Assembly (NCBI GenBank): GCA_011742915.1
Contig: JAAQTN010000040.1
Coordinates: 1 to 49,128, forward strand
DNA: 49,128 nucleotides
Direction: 5' to 3'
DNA from: Billgrantia desiderata
GTDB lineage: Bacteria; Pseudomonadota; Gammaproteobacteria; Pseudomonadales; Halomonadaceae
The notes below the pieces were generated by a model that saw only the letters and a list, made by a program, of their open reading frames with translations, was not told where the DNA came from and did not search any database. Made by a program: the position numbers and the translations under genes. Numbering within the stretch: position 1 is the stretch's first letter; every line of letters starts with the position of its first letter. This document shows, piece by piece, positions 30,817-39,618 of this stretch.

Positions 30817-31833
30817 TCAGGCGCTCTGGGGCAGCATCGTACTCGCCCGCCGGTAGGCGGCGGGCGAGTTGCCCGTCCAACCCTTGAAGGCACGGCTGAA
30901 GCAGGCCAGATCCTGAAAGCCCAGCTCGTCGGCGATGGCCAGCAGCGGCCGCTCGCTACGCGTCAGAGCCTGGATGGCGAAGTCGCGCCGAAACTCGTCC
31001 TTCACTGCCTGGAAGTGAGTGCCCTCGGCGGCCAGCCGCCGCGACAACGTGCGTACCGACATGTGCAGCGCCCGGGCCACGTCATGCACCGAGCCCGAGG
31101 TGGCCAGATGACGCGCCAGGTGCTCACGCACCCGATGCGACACCACGCGGTCCTCGAAGGAGACGTAGAACCAGTCGGCCGGCGCCCGGCGCAGGAAGGC
31201 GCCCAACTGCTTCTTGGTCTGGCGGATCGGCTGCTCGAGCAGGGCGGCGTCGAAGTAGATGGCGGTCTGCTCGCGCTCGAAACTCACCTTGCCCGGATAG
31301 AAGTAGAGGTAGTCGGCGCTGTGGGGCGGCTGGGCGTAGGCGCACTCCATCATCACCGGCGGAATCTTGCTTGCAATCAGCCACGAACAGATGCCGTGAA
31401 ACAGCTTGAGCATCAGCTCGTGCACCAGGATACGGCTGCCCGCCGGCGGCCGATGCTCCACCAGCGCCACCCGTGCCAATCCGTCCTCGACGCGATACTC
31501 ATAGCCGAAGTCGTCCAGCACGATGCGGAAGAACAGCGTGTAGCGATGCAGCGCCACCTTCAGCGTGGGCGCCTCCAGCACGCTCAGGCACAGCAGCTTG
31601 AGCGTACCACTGCGCAGCGGCCGGGCGAAGAAGCCAGGCGTCTCGTCGTCGCAGGCGTTGACCAGCAGCCGGTAGAGCGTGGCGAACTGCTCCACCGTCA
31701 CCCGACCGTGGGGCGCGCTGAGCAGGAACGGCGAGATGCCCGCGCGAACGAGATAGCCCTCGCGGTCCGCCTCGCTCTCGGGCACGCCGCGGAACAGCTC
31801 GTTGACGAAATGCATGGATACCGTGACGGTCAC
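30817..31833 (-). CDS. AraC-family regulator (arabinose-binding-like N domain, HTH C domain)
   Basis: The 338-residue protein has a long N-terminal ligand domain of the OruR/ArgR-like type and a C-terminal AraC helix-turn-helix pair (VHDVARALHMSVRTLSRRLAAEGTHF, then LLAIADELGFQDLACFSRAFKGWTG). The start is set at GTG 31833 because GGAGGGAGG ends 5 nt before it; ATG 31815 and a longer form are less supported. It is convergent with the BASS gene, 10 bp apart, and divergent from the ABC export genes, so either could be its target. Confidence 0.88.
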   Translation of the reverse strand: MTVTVSMHFVNELFRGVPESEADREGYLVRAGISPFLLSAPHGRVTVEQFATLYRLLVNACDDETPGFFARPLRSGTLKLLCLSVLEAPTLKVALHRYTLFFRIVLDDFGYEYRVEDGLARVALVEHRPPAGSRILVHELMLKLFHGICSWLIASKIPPVMMECAYAQPPHSADYLYFYPGKVSFEREQTAIYFDAALLEQPIRQTKKQLGAFLRRAPADWFYVSFEDRVVSHRVREHLARHLATSGSVHDVARALHMSVRTLSRRLAAEGTHFQAVKDEFRRDFAIQALTRSERPLLAIADELGFQDLACFSRAFKGWTGNSPAAYRRASTMLPQSA

Positions 31834-31956
31834 GCTCGCCTCCCTCCTGCTTCGGCCTGGCGACATCGGGCTGCGAGCTCATGGTAAGTTACTCGCTGCC
31901 TTGGTTGGATACTCTGCAACCATGGCTTCATCGCCGCAACGTCGACGGGAGCCGCC

Positions 31957-32670
31957 ATGCTCGAATTTCGCCAGGTTTACAAGACCTACGCCACGCCCCA
32001 GGGTCCGCTTGCGGTGCTAGAGGGCGTCGACCTCGAGCTGCGCGGCGGCGAGAGTCTGGCGCTGATGGGCGAGTCCGGCAGCGGCAAGTCGACCCTGCTG
32101 CACCTGGCGGCGGGGCTCGACCTGCCGGACAGCGGCGAGGTGCTCCTTGCCGACCGCTCGATCTCCGCGCTGGACGAACCGGCCCGCGCCCGCCTGCGCC
32201 GCGACACCCTGGGCCTGGTGTTCCAGCAGTTCCACCTGGTGCCGAGCCTGAACACGCTCGACAACCTGCGCCTGCAGGCACGGCTGGCCGGGCGCGACAA
32301 TGCCGAGTGGTCGACGCATCTGATGCAGCGACTGGGCCTTGCCGGCCTGGAACGGCGCTACCCCGAGCAGCTCTCCGGCGGCCAGCAGCAGCGCCTGGCC
32401 ATCGGCCGGGCGCTGGCGCCGCGCCCCGCCCTGCTGCTGGCCGACGAGCCCACCGGCAACCTCGACGAGACTACCGCCGGCGAGGTGCTGGCCCTGCTGC
32501 TGGAACTGGTACGCGAGGCCGGCAGCGCCCTGCTGATGGTGACCCACAGCGCCCAGGTGGCGGCACCGCTGGACCGCTGCCTGCGCCTCACCCACGGCCG
32601 GCTGGGCGCTCTCACGGAATCGGGGCTCATGGAACCAGGGCTCACACAACCGGAGCCGAGCCGCCGCTGA
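31957..32670 (+). CDS. ABC transporter ATP-binding protein (LolD/MacB type)
   Basis: The 237-residue ATPase has Walker A GESGSGKSTLLH, Q-loop LVFQQFHLVPSLNTLDNL, signature EQLSGGQQQRLAIGRA, Walker B LLADEPTGNLD and the His switch VTHSAQVA. The DEPTGNLDE form is usual for ATPases that pair with FtsX-fold permeases. Its stop overlaps the permease start (TGATG). With the permease and a lipoprotein it forms a three-gene cassette. Confidence 0.92.
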   Translation: MLEFRQVYKTYATPQGPLAVLEGVDLELRGGESLALMGESGSGKSTLLHLAAGLDLPDSGEVLLADRSISALDEPARARLRRDTLGLVFQQFHLVPSLNTLDNLRLQARLAGRDNAEWSTHLMQRLGLAGLERRYPEQLSGGQQQRLAIGRALAPRPALLLADEPTGNLDETTAGEVLALLLELVREAGSALLMVTHSAQVAAPLDRCLRLTHGRLGALTESGLMEPGLTQPEPSRR

Positions 32671-35177
32671 TGCTGACCGCCTTCGCCACCCTGCTCTCCC
32701 ACTACAAGCGCCACCCCGGCCAGCTCGCCATGCTGCTGCTGGGGCTGTGGGTGGCCAGCGCGCTGTGGAGCGGCGTGCAGGCGATCAACGCCTCGGCCCG
32801 CGACAGCTACGCCCGCGCCGAGGCGCTGTTCACCACCGGACTCGACCGCCTGGAGCGCCGCGACGGCGAGCCGCTGACCCGCGACGACTATCTGCGCCTG
32901 CGCCGCGCCGGCCTGCCCGTCTCGCCGCTGCTGGAGGGCAGCATCGAAGCCCCCGATGGCACCCAACTGACGGTGATCGGCATCGAGCCCTTCACCCTGC
33001 CCGGCGACAGCGACTTCGCCGCGGCGGGCACAGCCGGAGAGCTCACTGCGTTTCTCACTCCGCCGTGGCAGACCCGCGTCGCCCCGGATACCCTGCCGGC
33101 GCTGGGCATGAGCCACCGCGAGGCCCCCGGCGCCGAGCCGCGCCTGGCCGGTCTGGTCGAAGGTCGGCTGCCACCGCTGATCCTGGCCCCCAGGCTGCCG
33201 CCCGACACCCTGGTGATGGACATCGCCGCCGCCGCGACGCTGCTCGACAGCGGCGAGCGCATCACCCGCCTGGTCACCGCTCCCGAGGCGCTCGAACAGG
33301 CCCCGGAAGGGCTGGTACTGACCCGGGCGGCCACCCTGGTATCGCCCGGCCAGCTCACCGAGAGCTTCCATCTCAACCTCACCGCCATGGCGCTGCTGGC
33401 CCTGGCAGTGGGGCTGTTCATCGTGCAGGCGGCGCTGGGCTTGGCCCTGGAGCAGCGCCTGGGGCTCTTGCGAACGCTACGGGCGCTGGGTGTGTCGGGG
33501 CGCGGGTTGGTCGGGCTGCTCGCCCTGGAGCTGTTGCTGCTGGGTATCATCGGTGCCCTGGCCGGCATCGTCAGCGGCGTGTGGCTGGCCCGGGTGCTGC
33601 AGCCCGACGTGGCGGCCACCCTGGGCAGCCTCTACGGCGCCGACGTGGCGGTCACGCTCAATCTCCCTTGGCACTACTGGCTAGGCGGGCTCGCCGTGAC
33701 CCTGGGCGGGCTGCTGCTGGCCGGCAGCGGCGTACTGTGGCGGGCGGCCCGCTTGAGCGTACTGGGGCTGGGCCAGGCCCAGGCCTGGCGCAGCGGCTTT
33801 CAGCGTCAGCTCAAGCTGATGAGTGCGGCGGGCGCCGCCGTGGCCCTGGGCGGTCTGGCCCTGTGGCTGTGGCTCGCCTGGCAGCCGCCGGGCGAGGGAC
33901 TGCTGGCCGGCTTCGGCCTGGTCGCCGCGCTGCTGCTGGCCAGCGCGCTGTGGCTGCCGCCCCTGATCGCCCTGCTGCTGGCCGGGCTCGGCCGCCTGCT
34001 GCGCCGACGCCCCTTGGCCCAGTGGGCGCTGGCCGATCTGCAGCTGCAGCTGCCGCGACTGGCCCTGGCGATGATGGCGCTGCTGATCGCGCTCTCCGCC
34101 AACCTGGGCGTGAGTAGCATGGTCGGCGGCTTTCGCCTGACCTTTCTCGACTGGCTCGACCAGCGCCTGGTGGCGGACTTCTACCTGCGCCCGCCCGTCG
34201 AGCAGCACGACGACATCCACGCCTGGCTGGCCGAGCACGACGAGGTCGCCGAGCTGCTGCCCACCCGCCGCAGCGAGGGCACCTTGGTTGCCGTGGAGCG
34301 CGACACTGACACGCGCGAACTGGCCCTGCCGGTGGGCGTCTACGGCATCACCCCCGGCACGGCGCTGTTGCCGAGCTGGCCGCTGCTGGCGACCCGGGCC
34401 GGCCGCGACGACGCCTGGCAGGCCTTCGCCGCGGGTGAAGCGGCCTTCGTCAACGAGCAGCTCGCCATCGCCGAGGGGCTCGCCCCGGGCGACCGCATTG
34501 GCCTGACGGCGCCGGGCGGAGAAGCGGTTCTGCCAATTGCCGCCGTCTACCCCGACTACGGCAACACCCGCGGCGAGGTGCTGCTGGCCACGCCGGAGCT
34601 CGCCCGCCGCTTCGCCGCCCCGCCGGGCTCCATCGGCATCGTGCTGGCGCCGGGCGGCGACGGGGCCGCGCTGAGAACGGGCTTGCGCCAGCACTTCGCC
34701 ATCGGCGGCGACGAGCTGGTGGATCAGCGCGAGGTGAAGCGTATCGCCACCGGCATCTTCGAGCGCACCTTCACCATCACCCGGGCACTCTCTGCGCTGA
34801 CCCTGGCAGTGGCCGCCCTGGCGCTGCTGGCGAGCCTGCTGGCCCAGGCCCGGGAGCGCCGCCTTCAGCTGGCGCCGCTGTGGGCGCTGGGGGTACCGCG
34901 CCAGCGGCTGGTGACGGTGCAGCTGGCCCAGCTCGGCGGCGCGGCCTTCGTGGTCGGCGCCCTGGCGCTGCCGCTGGGCACGCTGCTGGCGCTGGGGCTG
35001 GTGGCGGTGATCAACGTGGCGGCCTTCGGCTGGCGCCTGCCGTTGCATGTCTTCCCCGGTGAGATGGCCCTCACGCTGGCCACCGCGGTAGGCGTGGCGC
35101 TGGCTGCCGCCGCGCTGCCGGCAACGAAGCTGTGGCGCGCGCCGCCCCGCGCCCTGCTGGCGGAGGAGGCCACATGA
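32670..35177 (+). CDS. ABC transporter permease with FtsX-type domains
   Basis: The 835-residue protein has an N-terminal helix, a large periplasmic domain, a helix block around residues 235-360 (MALLALAVGLFIVQAALGLALE, LLALELLLLGIIGALAGIV), another at ~370-490, a second periplasmic domain and a final three-helix block. This is the two-FtsX-domain layout of permeases such as AttFG/LolCE-like proteins that move lipoproteins or exported molecules. The ATG overlaps the ATPase stop; its own stop overlaps the AttH-like gene (ATGA). Confidence 0.88.
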   Translation: MLTAFATLLSHYKRHPGQLAMLLLGLWVASALWSGVQAINASARDSYARAEALFTTGLDRLERRDGEPLTRDDYLRLRRAGLPVSPLLEGSIEAPDGTQLTVIGIEPFTLPGDSDFAAAGTAGELTAFLTPPWQTRVAPDTLPALGMSHREAPGAEPRLAGLVEGRLPPLILAPRLPPDTLVMDIAAAATLLDSGERITRLVTAPEALEQAPEGLVLTRAATLVSPGQLTESFHLNLTAMALLALAVGLFIVQAALGLALEQRLGLLRTLRALGVSGRGLVGLLALELLLLGIIGALAGIVSGVWLARVLQPDVAATLGSLYGADVAVTLNLPWHYWLGGLAVTLGGLLLAGSGVLWRAARLSVLGLGQAQAWRSGFQRQLKLMSAAGAAVALGGLALWLWLAWQPPGEGLLAGFGLVAALLLASALWLPPLIALLLAGLGRLLRRRPLAQWALADLQLQLPRLALAMMALLIALSANLGVSSMVGGFRLTFLDWLDQRLVADFYLRPPVEQHDDIHAWLAEHDEVAELLPTRRSEGTLVAVERDTDTRELALPVGVYGITPGTALLPSWPLLATRAGRDDAWQAFAAGEAAFVNEQLAIAEGLAPGDRIGLTAPGGEAVLPIAAVYPDYGNTRGEVLLATPELARRFAAPPGSIGIVLAPGGDGAALRTGLRQHFAIGGDELVDQREVKRIATGIFERTFTITRALSALTLAVAALALLASLLAQARERRLQLAPLWALGVPRQRLVTVQLAQLGGAAFVVGALALPLGTLLALGLVAVINVAAFGWRLPLHVFPGEMALTLATAVGVALAAAALPATKLWRAPPRALLAEEAT

Positions 35178-36322
35178 TGCGTATCGCCATCTTGGCCGCG
35201 CTGCTGGCGGCGCTCTGGCTGGCGGGCTGCGCCGAGGAAGCGCCACCCGGCGAGACCGCCGGCTTCGCCGGGCTGGGCCAGGAAGCCGGCGACTTCGCCC
35301 AGGCCCACGAGGGCATTCGCCTGAGTTTCCCCGAGGACCACGCCGCCCACCCGGACTACCGCATCGAGTGGTGGTACCTCACCGCCAACCTCGAGGACGA
35401 ACGCGGCGAGCCGCTGGGCCTGCAGTGGACCCTGTTCCGCCAGGCGCTCACTCCTCCGGACGGACGCCCCGAGCCCGCTCCCTGGGCCGCCGACCAGCTG
35501 TGGATGGCACACATGGCGGTCTCCCGCGGCGACACCCACCGGGTGGCGGAGCGCTTCGCCCGCAGCCATTCCGGGCAGGACGACGGCCAGGCGGGCGCGG
35601 TGGCCGAGCCCTTCCGCGCCTGGATCGACCACTGGCAACTGGCCACTCGCGTCGATACCTCAGACGCGCCGGGCGACAGCTTCACCGAGCTACAGCTGAC
35701 AGCCCACCAGGACGACGCCCACGGCGGCTTCGGCTATGACCTGGCTCTGGTTGCCGAGGGGCCGCTGGTGCTGCACGGCGTGGGGGGCTTCAGCCAGAAA
35801 TCCGCTGACGGCCAAGGTTCCATGTACTACAGCCAGCCGTTCTGGCGCGTGGAAGGCGAGGTCACCCTGGACGGCGAAACTCGCGCGGTGAGCGGGCGCG
35901 GCTGGCTCGACCGCGAGTGGAGCAGCCAACTGCTGGGCCCCGAGCAGCAGGGCTGGGACTGGTTCTCGCTGCACCTGGAGAGCGGCCACAAGCTGATGGC
36001 CTTCCAACTGCGCGGTGGCGGCGCCGACGGCGGCGACTACCGCTCGGGTACCTGGATCGACCCCGAAGGCGAGCCCACCGCGCTGGCCCCGGACGAGATC
36101 GGCATGACACCGCTGGCCACCCAGCGCGTGGCAGGGCGCGAGGTGCCGACCCGCTGGCGCCTGGAGATTCCCCGCGCCGGGCTGGATATGATCGTAGAGG
36201 CGCCTCACGCCGAGCGCTGGATGGACACCAGCGTGGCCTACTGGGAGGGCGAGATGATCGCCCGCGACGCCGAGAGCGGCGACAATCTGGGTATCGGCTA
36301 TCTGGAAATGACCGGCTATTGA
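35174..36322 (+). CDS. AttH/CrtC-like lipocalin-fold lipoprotein
   Basis: The 382-residue protein starts MMRIAILAALLAALWLAGCAEE, a lipoprotein signal with LAGC lipobox. The mature part has the AttH/CrtC family features: FPEDHAAHPDYRIEWWYLTAN near residue 65 and GWLDREWSSQLLGPEQQGWD. This family includes carotenoid 1,2-hydratases and the AttH proteins linked to ABC transporters; with an FtsX-type permease and ATPase upstream, the AttH-like reading is preferred. It overlaps the permease stop by 4 bp, so it acts with the transporter. Confidence 0.87.
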   Translation: MMRIAILAALLAALWLAGCAEEAPPGETAGFAGLGQEAGDFAQAHEGIRLSFPEDHAAHPDYRIEWWYLTANLEDERGEPLGLQWTLFRQALTPPDGRPEPAPWAADQLWMAHMAVSRGDTHRVAERFARSHSGQDDGQAGAVAEPFRAWIDHWQLATRVDTSDAPGDSFTELQLTAHQDDAHGGFGYDLALVAEGPLVLHGVGGFSQKSADGQGSMYYSQPFWRVEGEVTLDGETRAVSGRGWLDREWSSQLLGPEQQGWDWFSLHLESGHKLMAFQLRGGGADGGDYRSGTWIDPEGEPTALAPDEIGMTPLATQRVAGREVPTRWRLEIPRAGLDMIVEAPHAERWMDTSVAYWEGEMIARDAESGDNLGIGYLEMTGY

Positions 36323-36341
36323 GGCTGCGCGAGGAGATCCC

Positions 36342-37256
36342 ATGAACCTGCTGGATGCCATGACAGCCTTCGTGCGAGTCGCCGAACTCGGCAGCTACAC
36401 CCGCGCTGCGGAAACGCTGGACCTGTCGCGCACGCGCATCTCGCGCCTGATCATGGAGCTCGAGAGCCACCTGGGCGTGCGCCTGTTGCAGCGAACCACC
36501 CGGCGCCTGCACCTCACCGAGGCCGGCGAGAGCTACCTGGCCAGCGCCCAGGGCATCCTGCAGGCGCTGGAAGAGGCCGAGGCCGAGCTGGGCGCCGGCA
36601 GCACCGAGGTGTGCGGCCGGCTGCAGGTCAACGGCCCGATGTCCTTCGGCATGCGCTTTCTCTCGCCGCTGATCACGCGCTTCATGGTCGAGCATCCTGC
36701 GCTGGAGGTACGCCTCGACCTCAACGACCGCCGGGTGGATCTGCTGGAAGAGGGCTACGACCTGGCCATCCGCATCGGCAGCCTGCCCGACTCCACGCTG
36801 GTGGCACGGCGGCTGGCGCGCTGCCGCATGATAGCGTGCGCCTCGCCCGAGTACCTGGCCCGCTACGGCGAGCCGCGCAGCCTGGCGGAGCTGACCGAGC
36901 ACCGCTGCCTGCGCTATCGCACCACCGGCGGCAGCGAGTGGCAGTTCGGCGGGCAGCGCCTCACGGTTCACGGGCCGCTGGAGAGCAACAACGGCGATGT
37001 GCTGACCCATGCCGCCGAAGCCGGGCTGGGCATCGCCCATCAGCCGAGCTTTCTGATCACCGAGAGCATTTGCCAGGGGCGCCTGGTACCGCTGCTGCAA
37101 AACGAGGAGCCGATCACCCTGGGGATCTACGGCGTCTACCCGGCGCGACGCCACCTGCCGGCCAAGGTCGAGCGGCTGCTCGACTACCTCGCCGAGGCCT
37201 GGGGCGATCCCCCCGAGTGGGAGCGCGAGATGGGATTGTCGCCCATTGCGCAATAA
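36342..37256 (+). CDS. LysR-family transcriptional regulator
   Basis: The 304-residue protein has an N-terminal winged helix-turn-helix (MTAFVRVAELGSYTRAAETL, RTRISRLIMELESHLGVRLL) and a substrate-binding domain with the family pattern DLAIRIGSLPDSTLVARRL. Such CrgA/PA-type LysR proteins often control nearby DoxX or quinone-related genes, and doxX follows directly here. It begins 20 bp after the AttH-like gene with GAGGAGA ahead of ATG. Confidence 0.92.
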   Translation: MNLLDAMTAFVRVAELGSYTRAAETLDLSRTRISRLIMELESHLGVRLLQRTTRRLHLTEAGESYLASAQGILQALEEAEAELGAGSTEVCGRLQVNGPMSFGMRFLSPLITRFMVEHPALEVRLDLNDRRVDLLEEGYDLAIRIGSLPDSTLVARRLARCRMIACASPEYLARYGEPRSLAELTEHRCLRYRTTGGSEWQFGGQRLTVHGPLESNNGDVLTHAAEAGLGIAHQPSFLITESICQGRLVPLLQNEEPITLGIYGVYPARRHLPAKVERLLDYLAEAWGDPPEWEREMGLSPIAQ

Positions 37257-37338
37257 AGTTGTTCACCTGGAGAGGATTATCCCGAGTCAAGTGCGGCGTA
37301 GAGTGAAGGCATCCCTGACAACAACGGAGTTCTTTCCC

Positions 37339-37782
37339 ATGCAAACCACCGCTACCCCGCTTGCCGCTGCACCTGCTCAAGCTCAGATCCAGTCTCAAAA
37401 CCAGGCCCATGCCACCGCCCTGCTGCGTGTGTCGCTCGGCATCATGGCCCTGGCCCACGGCCTGCTCAAGGTGTTCGTCTTCACCGTGCCCGGCACCGTA
37501 GGCTTCTTCGAGTCGCTCGGCCTGCCCCCCTTCATCGCCTACCTGACCATTCTGGCCGAAGTCGGCGGCGGCCTGGCGCTGGTGCTCGGCATCTACACTC
37601 GCTGGGTGAGCCTGGCCCTGGTGCCCATCCTGCTCGGCGCCGCCTGGGCGCATGCCGGCAACGGCTGGGTATTCTCCAACCCGGGCGGCGGCTGGGAGTA
37701 CCCGGTATTCTGGGCCATCGCCCTGCTGGTCCAGGCCGGCCTCGGCAGCGGCAGCTTCGTCGTCAGCCGCCGCTTCGCCTGA
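37339..37782 (+). CDS. DoxX-family membrane protein
   Basis: The 147-residue protein has four helices and the DoxX pattern ALLRVSLGIMALAHGLLKVF followed by GFFESLGLPPFIAYLTILAEVGGG (split by the loop VFTVPGTV). DoxX proteins are linked to respiratory or redox stress functions. ATG 37339 with upstream GGAG is used; the N-terminal 30 residues are Ala/Gln-rich and may be an extended cytoplasmic tail. A stable hairpin (37809-37830) follows the gene and may end its transcript or separate it from the dioxygenase gene. Confidence 0.85.
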   Translation: MQTTATPLAAAPAQAQIQSQNQAHATALLRVSLGIMALAHGLLKVFVFTVPGTVGFFESLGLPPFIAYLTILAEVGGGLALVLGIYTRWVSLALVPILLGAAWAHAGNGWVFSNPGGGWEYPVFWAIALLVQAGLGSGSFVVSRRFA

Positions 37783-37835
37783 CCTCTCTGCCTGAACTGG
37801 CCCACTGCCTGGCGCCGCCCGCGGCGCCAGCCTTC

Positions 37836-37869
37836 GAGGAGCTTTTGCAAGGAGCTTTTTCAAGGAGCT
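37836..37869 (+). repeat. Triplicated ribosome-site repeat before the DODA-type gene
   Basis: AGGAGCT occurs at 37838-37844, 37850-37856 and 37863-37869 in units of 12-13 bp (aaggagcttttt-like). Only the third is at normal distance (5 nt) from ATG 37875. A neat tandem of ribosome sites suggests slippage or tuning of translation. Confidence 0.75.
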
Positions 37870-37874
37870 ATGCC

Positions 37875-38612
37875 ATGTTGCCCAGCCTGTTCATTTCCCA
37901 CGGCTCGCCCATGCTGGCCCTCACCCCGGGGCTGGCCCATGATTTCCTGCGTGAACTCGGCGCCGGCCTTTCACCCAAGGCCATCGTGGTGGTCTCGGCC
38001 CACTGGGCCAGCGAGCGCCTGCTGGTGAGCGTCAGCCAGCGACCCGAGACCATCCACGACTTCGGCGGCTTTCCCCGCGCGCTCTACGAGTGCCAGTACC
38101 CGGTGCCGGGCGACCCCGAGCTGGCACTGCGCCTGGCCCGCACGCTCAACGCCGTGCCGGTGGAGCGGGGCCTGGATCACGGCGCCTGGGTGCCGCTGTC
38201 GCTGATGTTTCCCGCCGCCGAGGTGCCGGTGGTATCGCTGTCGCTGCCGGTGACCTGGTCGAACCAGGCCCTGATGGCGCTGGGCGAGAAGCTGGCGGCG
38301 CTGCGTGAAGAGGGCGTGCTGGTAGTCGGCTCGGGCAGCCTGACCCATAACCTCAGCGAGATGCAGGTGCAGGGCGCACCGACGCCGGCCTGGGTTGGCG
38401 AGTTCGCCGACTGGGTGCACGAGAGATTGACGAACGGTGAGCGCGAAGCCCTGCTGGCGTGGGAAACCGCCCCCCAGGCGCGTCGCAATCACCCCACGCC
38501 GGAGCACTTCCAGCCGCTGCTGGTAGCGCTGGGCGCGGGCGGCGAGGCCAGCCGGCTGCACCACAGCGTGGAGCACGGAGTGCTGGCCATGGATGTCTAC
38601 GCCTTCGCCTAG
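37875..38612 (+). CDS. DODA-type extradiol dioxygenase (class III ring-cleavage family)
   Basis: The 245-residue protein starts MLPSLFISHGSPMLAL. It has the metal- and substrate-linked His residues of the DODA/LigB-like family: FISHGSP, VVSAHWAS, RGLDHGAWVPLSLMFP and GSLTHNLSEM. YgiD-like proteins open catechol rings such as DOPA using Fe or Zn. Length is family-typical. ATG 37875 follows the last of three tandem ribosome-site repeats. It ends overlapping the convergent XRE regulator by a few bases. Confidence 0.9.
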   Translation: MLPSLFISHGSPMLALTPGLAHDFLRELGAGLSPKAIVVVSAHWASERLLVSVSQRPETIHDFGGFPRALYECQYPVPGDPELALRLARTLNAVPVERGLDHGAWVPLSLMFPAAEVPVVSLSLPVTWSNQALMALGEKLAALREEGVLVVGSGSLTHNLSEMQVQGAPTPAWVGEFADWVHERLTNGEREALLAWETAPQARRNHPTPEHFQPLLVALGAGGEASRLHHSVEHGVLAMDVYAFA

Positions 38613-39427
38613 AACTCCCGCTGGTGGCGGGCCCGGAAATGCGGCTCGCCGGGCGCCACGTCGTTGCGTACCGCGGCCAGCAGCGCGGCGTCCAGACTGG
38701 GGTCGTCGAGGGCGAGCAGGCCGCACTGCGACAGGGCCCGACGCAGCCCCACCTGCTCGTCGATCCGCTCGAACAGCACCCGCACGCAGCAGGGCATGCG
38801 CTCGCTGTTGTCCGCCACGCCGAGCCGGAGCCCGGTCAGCCGGGTCACCTGGCTCTGGAAGGTCGGAAACAGGATGGTATGGGTCACTTCGTAGCCGTTC
38901 AGGGTTTCGTAGTCGGTCAGGAAGATGCGGTCGGCGAGCTTGACCGCAACCCCCGTATAGCGGTTGTGACAGGGCCGAGCCTGATTCGCTCCCTGCATGC
39001 GTTCGGTGCGCTGATAAACGATGCCGCTCTCCCGCTCCTCCAGACACACCAGCGTGCGAATGATGTGCCCGGGCTGGGCCATCGAGTGGTAGTACTCGAA
39101 ATAGCGCCCCAGGTAGCGAGCCATGTCCTCACGGCCACGCTGCAGCAGGGCGTCCGGCCACTCGACTCCCCCCTGACGTGACGACTCGACCGGCAGCCGC
39201 CCCGCCTGCACCAGTGAGACGAAGTTCTCGTGCGGCAGGTAGAGTTCGTGCTCTTCCACGCCGAAGAATGCACACAGACGCCGCATGGCGGCATGTCGGG
39301 GGCGGTAGCGTCCGCTCAGATAGCGGTTGAACTGGGCGCGATTGATCTCCAGCCGACGGCATACCTCGGCAATGGAAGGGTAATAGCTGCACAACAGCCG
39401 AAGGTTGGCGACGAAGTCGTCGTGCAT
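38609..39427 (-). CDS. XRE-type helix-turn-helix regulator
   Basis: The 272-residue protein has an N-terminal helix-turn-helix (PSIAEVCRRLEINRAQFNRYL, then GRYRPRHAAMRRLCAFFGVEEHEL) and a long C-terminal domain of unknown ligand. ATG 39427 is used; upstream in-frame sequence lies in the operator region. It is divergent from the TctB-TctA-TctC genes, with an ordered operator at 39458-39500 between them, so it probably controls itself and the transporter. Confidence 0.82.
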   Translation of the reverse strand: MHDDFVANLRLLCSYYPSIAEVCRRLEINRAQFNRYLSGRYRPRHAAMRRLCAFFGVEEHELYLPHENFVSLVQAGRLPVESSRQGGVEWPDALLQRGREDMARYLGRYFEYYHSMAQPGHIIRTLVCLEERESGIVYQRTERMQGANQARPCHNRYTGVAVKLADRIFLTDYETLNGYEVTHTILFPTFQSQVTRLTGLRLGVADNSERMPCCVRVLFERIDEQVGLRRALSQCGLLALDDPSLDAALLAAVRNDVAPGEPHFRARHQREF

Positions 39428-39457
39428 GTGGGCTCCCGATGCGCCAGGCAGGGTGAT

Positions 39458-39500
39458 GCACTCTGGCGCACTTACTTTCGCAGAAAGTGCACTAGAGTGC
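39458..39500. promoter_or_regulatory. Four-half-site operator between XRE regulator and tct genes
   Basis: GCACT at 39458 and 39468, and AGTGC at 39486 and 39496, form a dyad: two half-sites 10 bp apart facing two opposite half-sites 10 bp apart, with TTTC/GAAA symmetry at the centre (39476-39485). Ten-bp spacing places all four on one face of the helix, as for a dimer-of-dimers repressor. It sits 31 bp from the XRE start. Confidence 0.7.
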
Positions 39501-39618
39501 AACGTAGCGCCAAATCCCACCACCGCCCACAGTTGTTTCAATCGACACTCGTTGCAATCGATACATGGCTTTTACGGCTTCCCAACCTTCGTTACCGAAT
39601 CGGCGCTCATACAACAAT

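Noticed and set aside
31881..35177. 1098-codon frame covering the ABC ATPase region and the permease
   Set aside because: First 263 codons are a shadow of the ATPase frame; the permease starts at ATG 32670.
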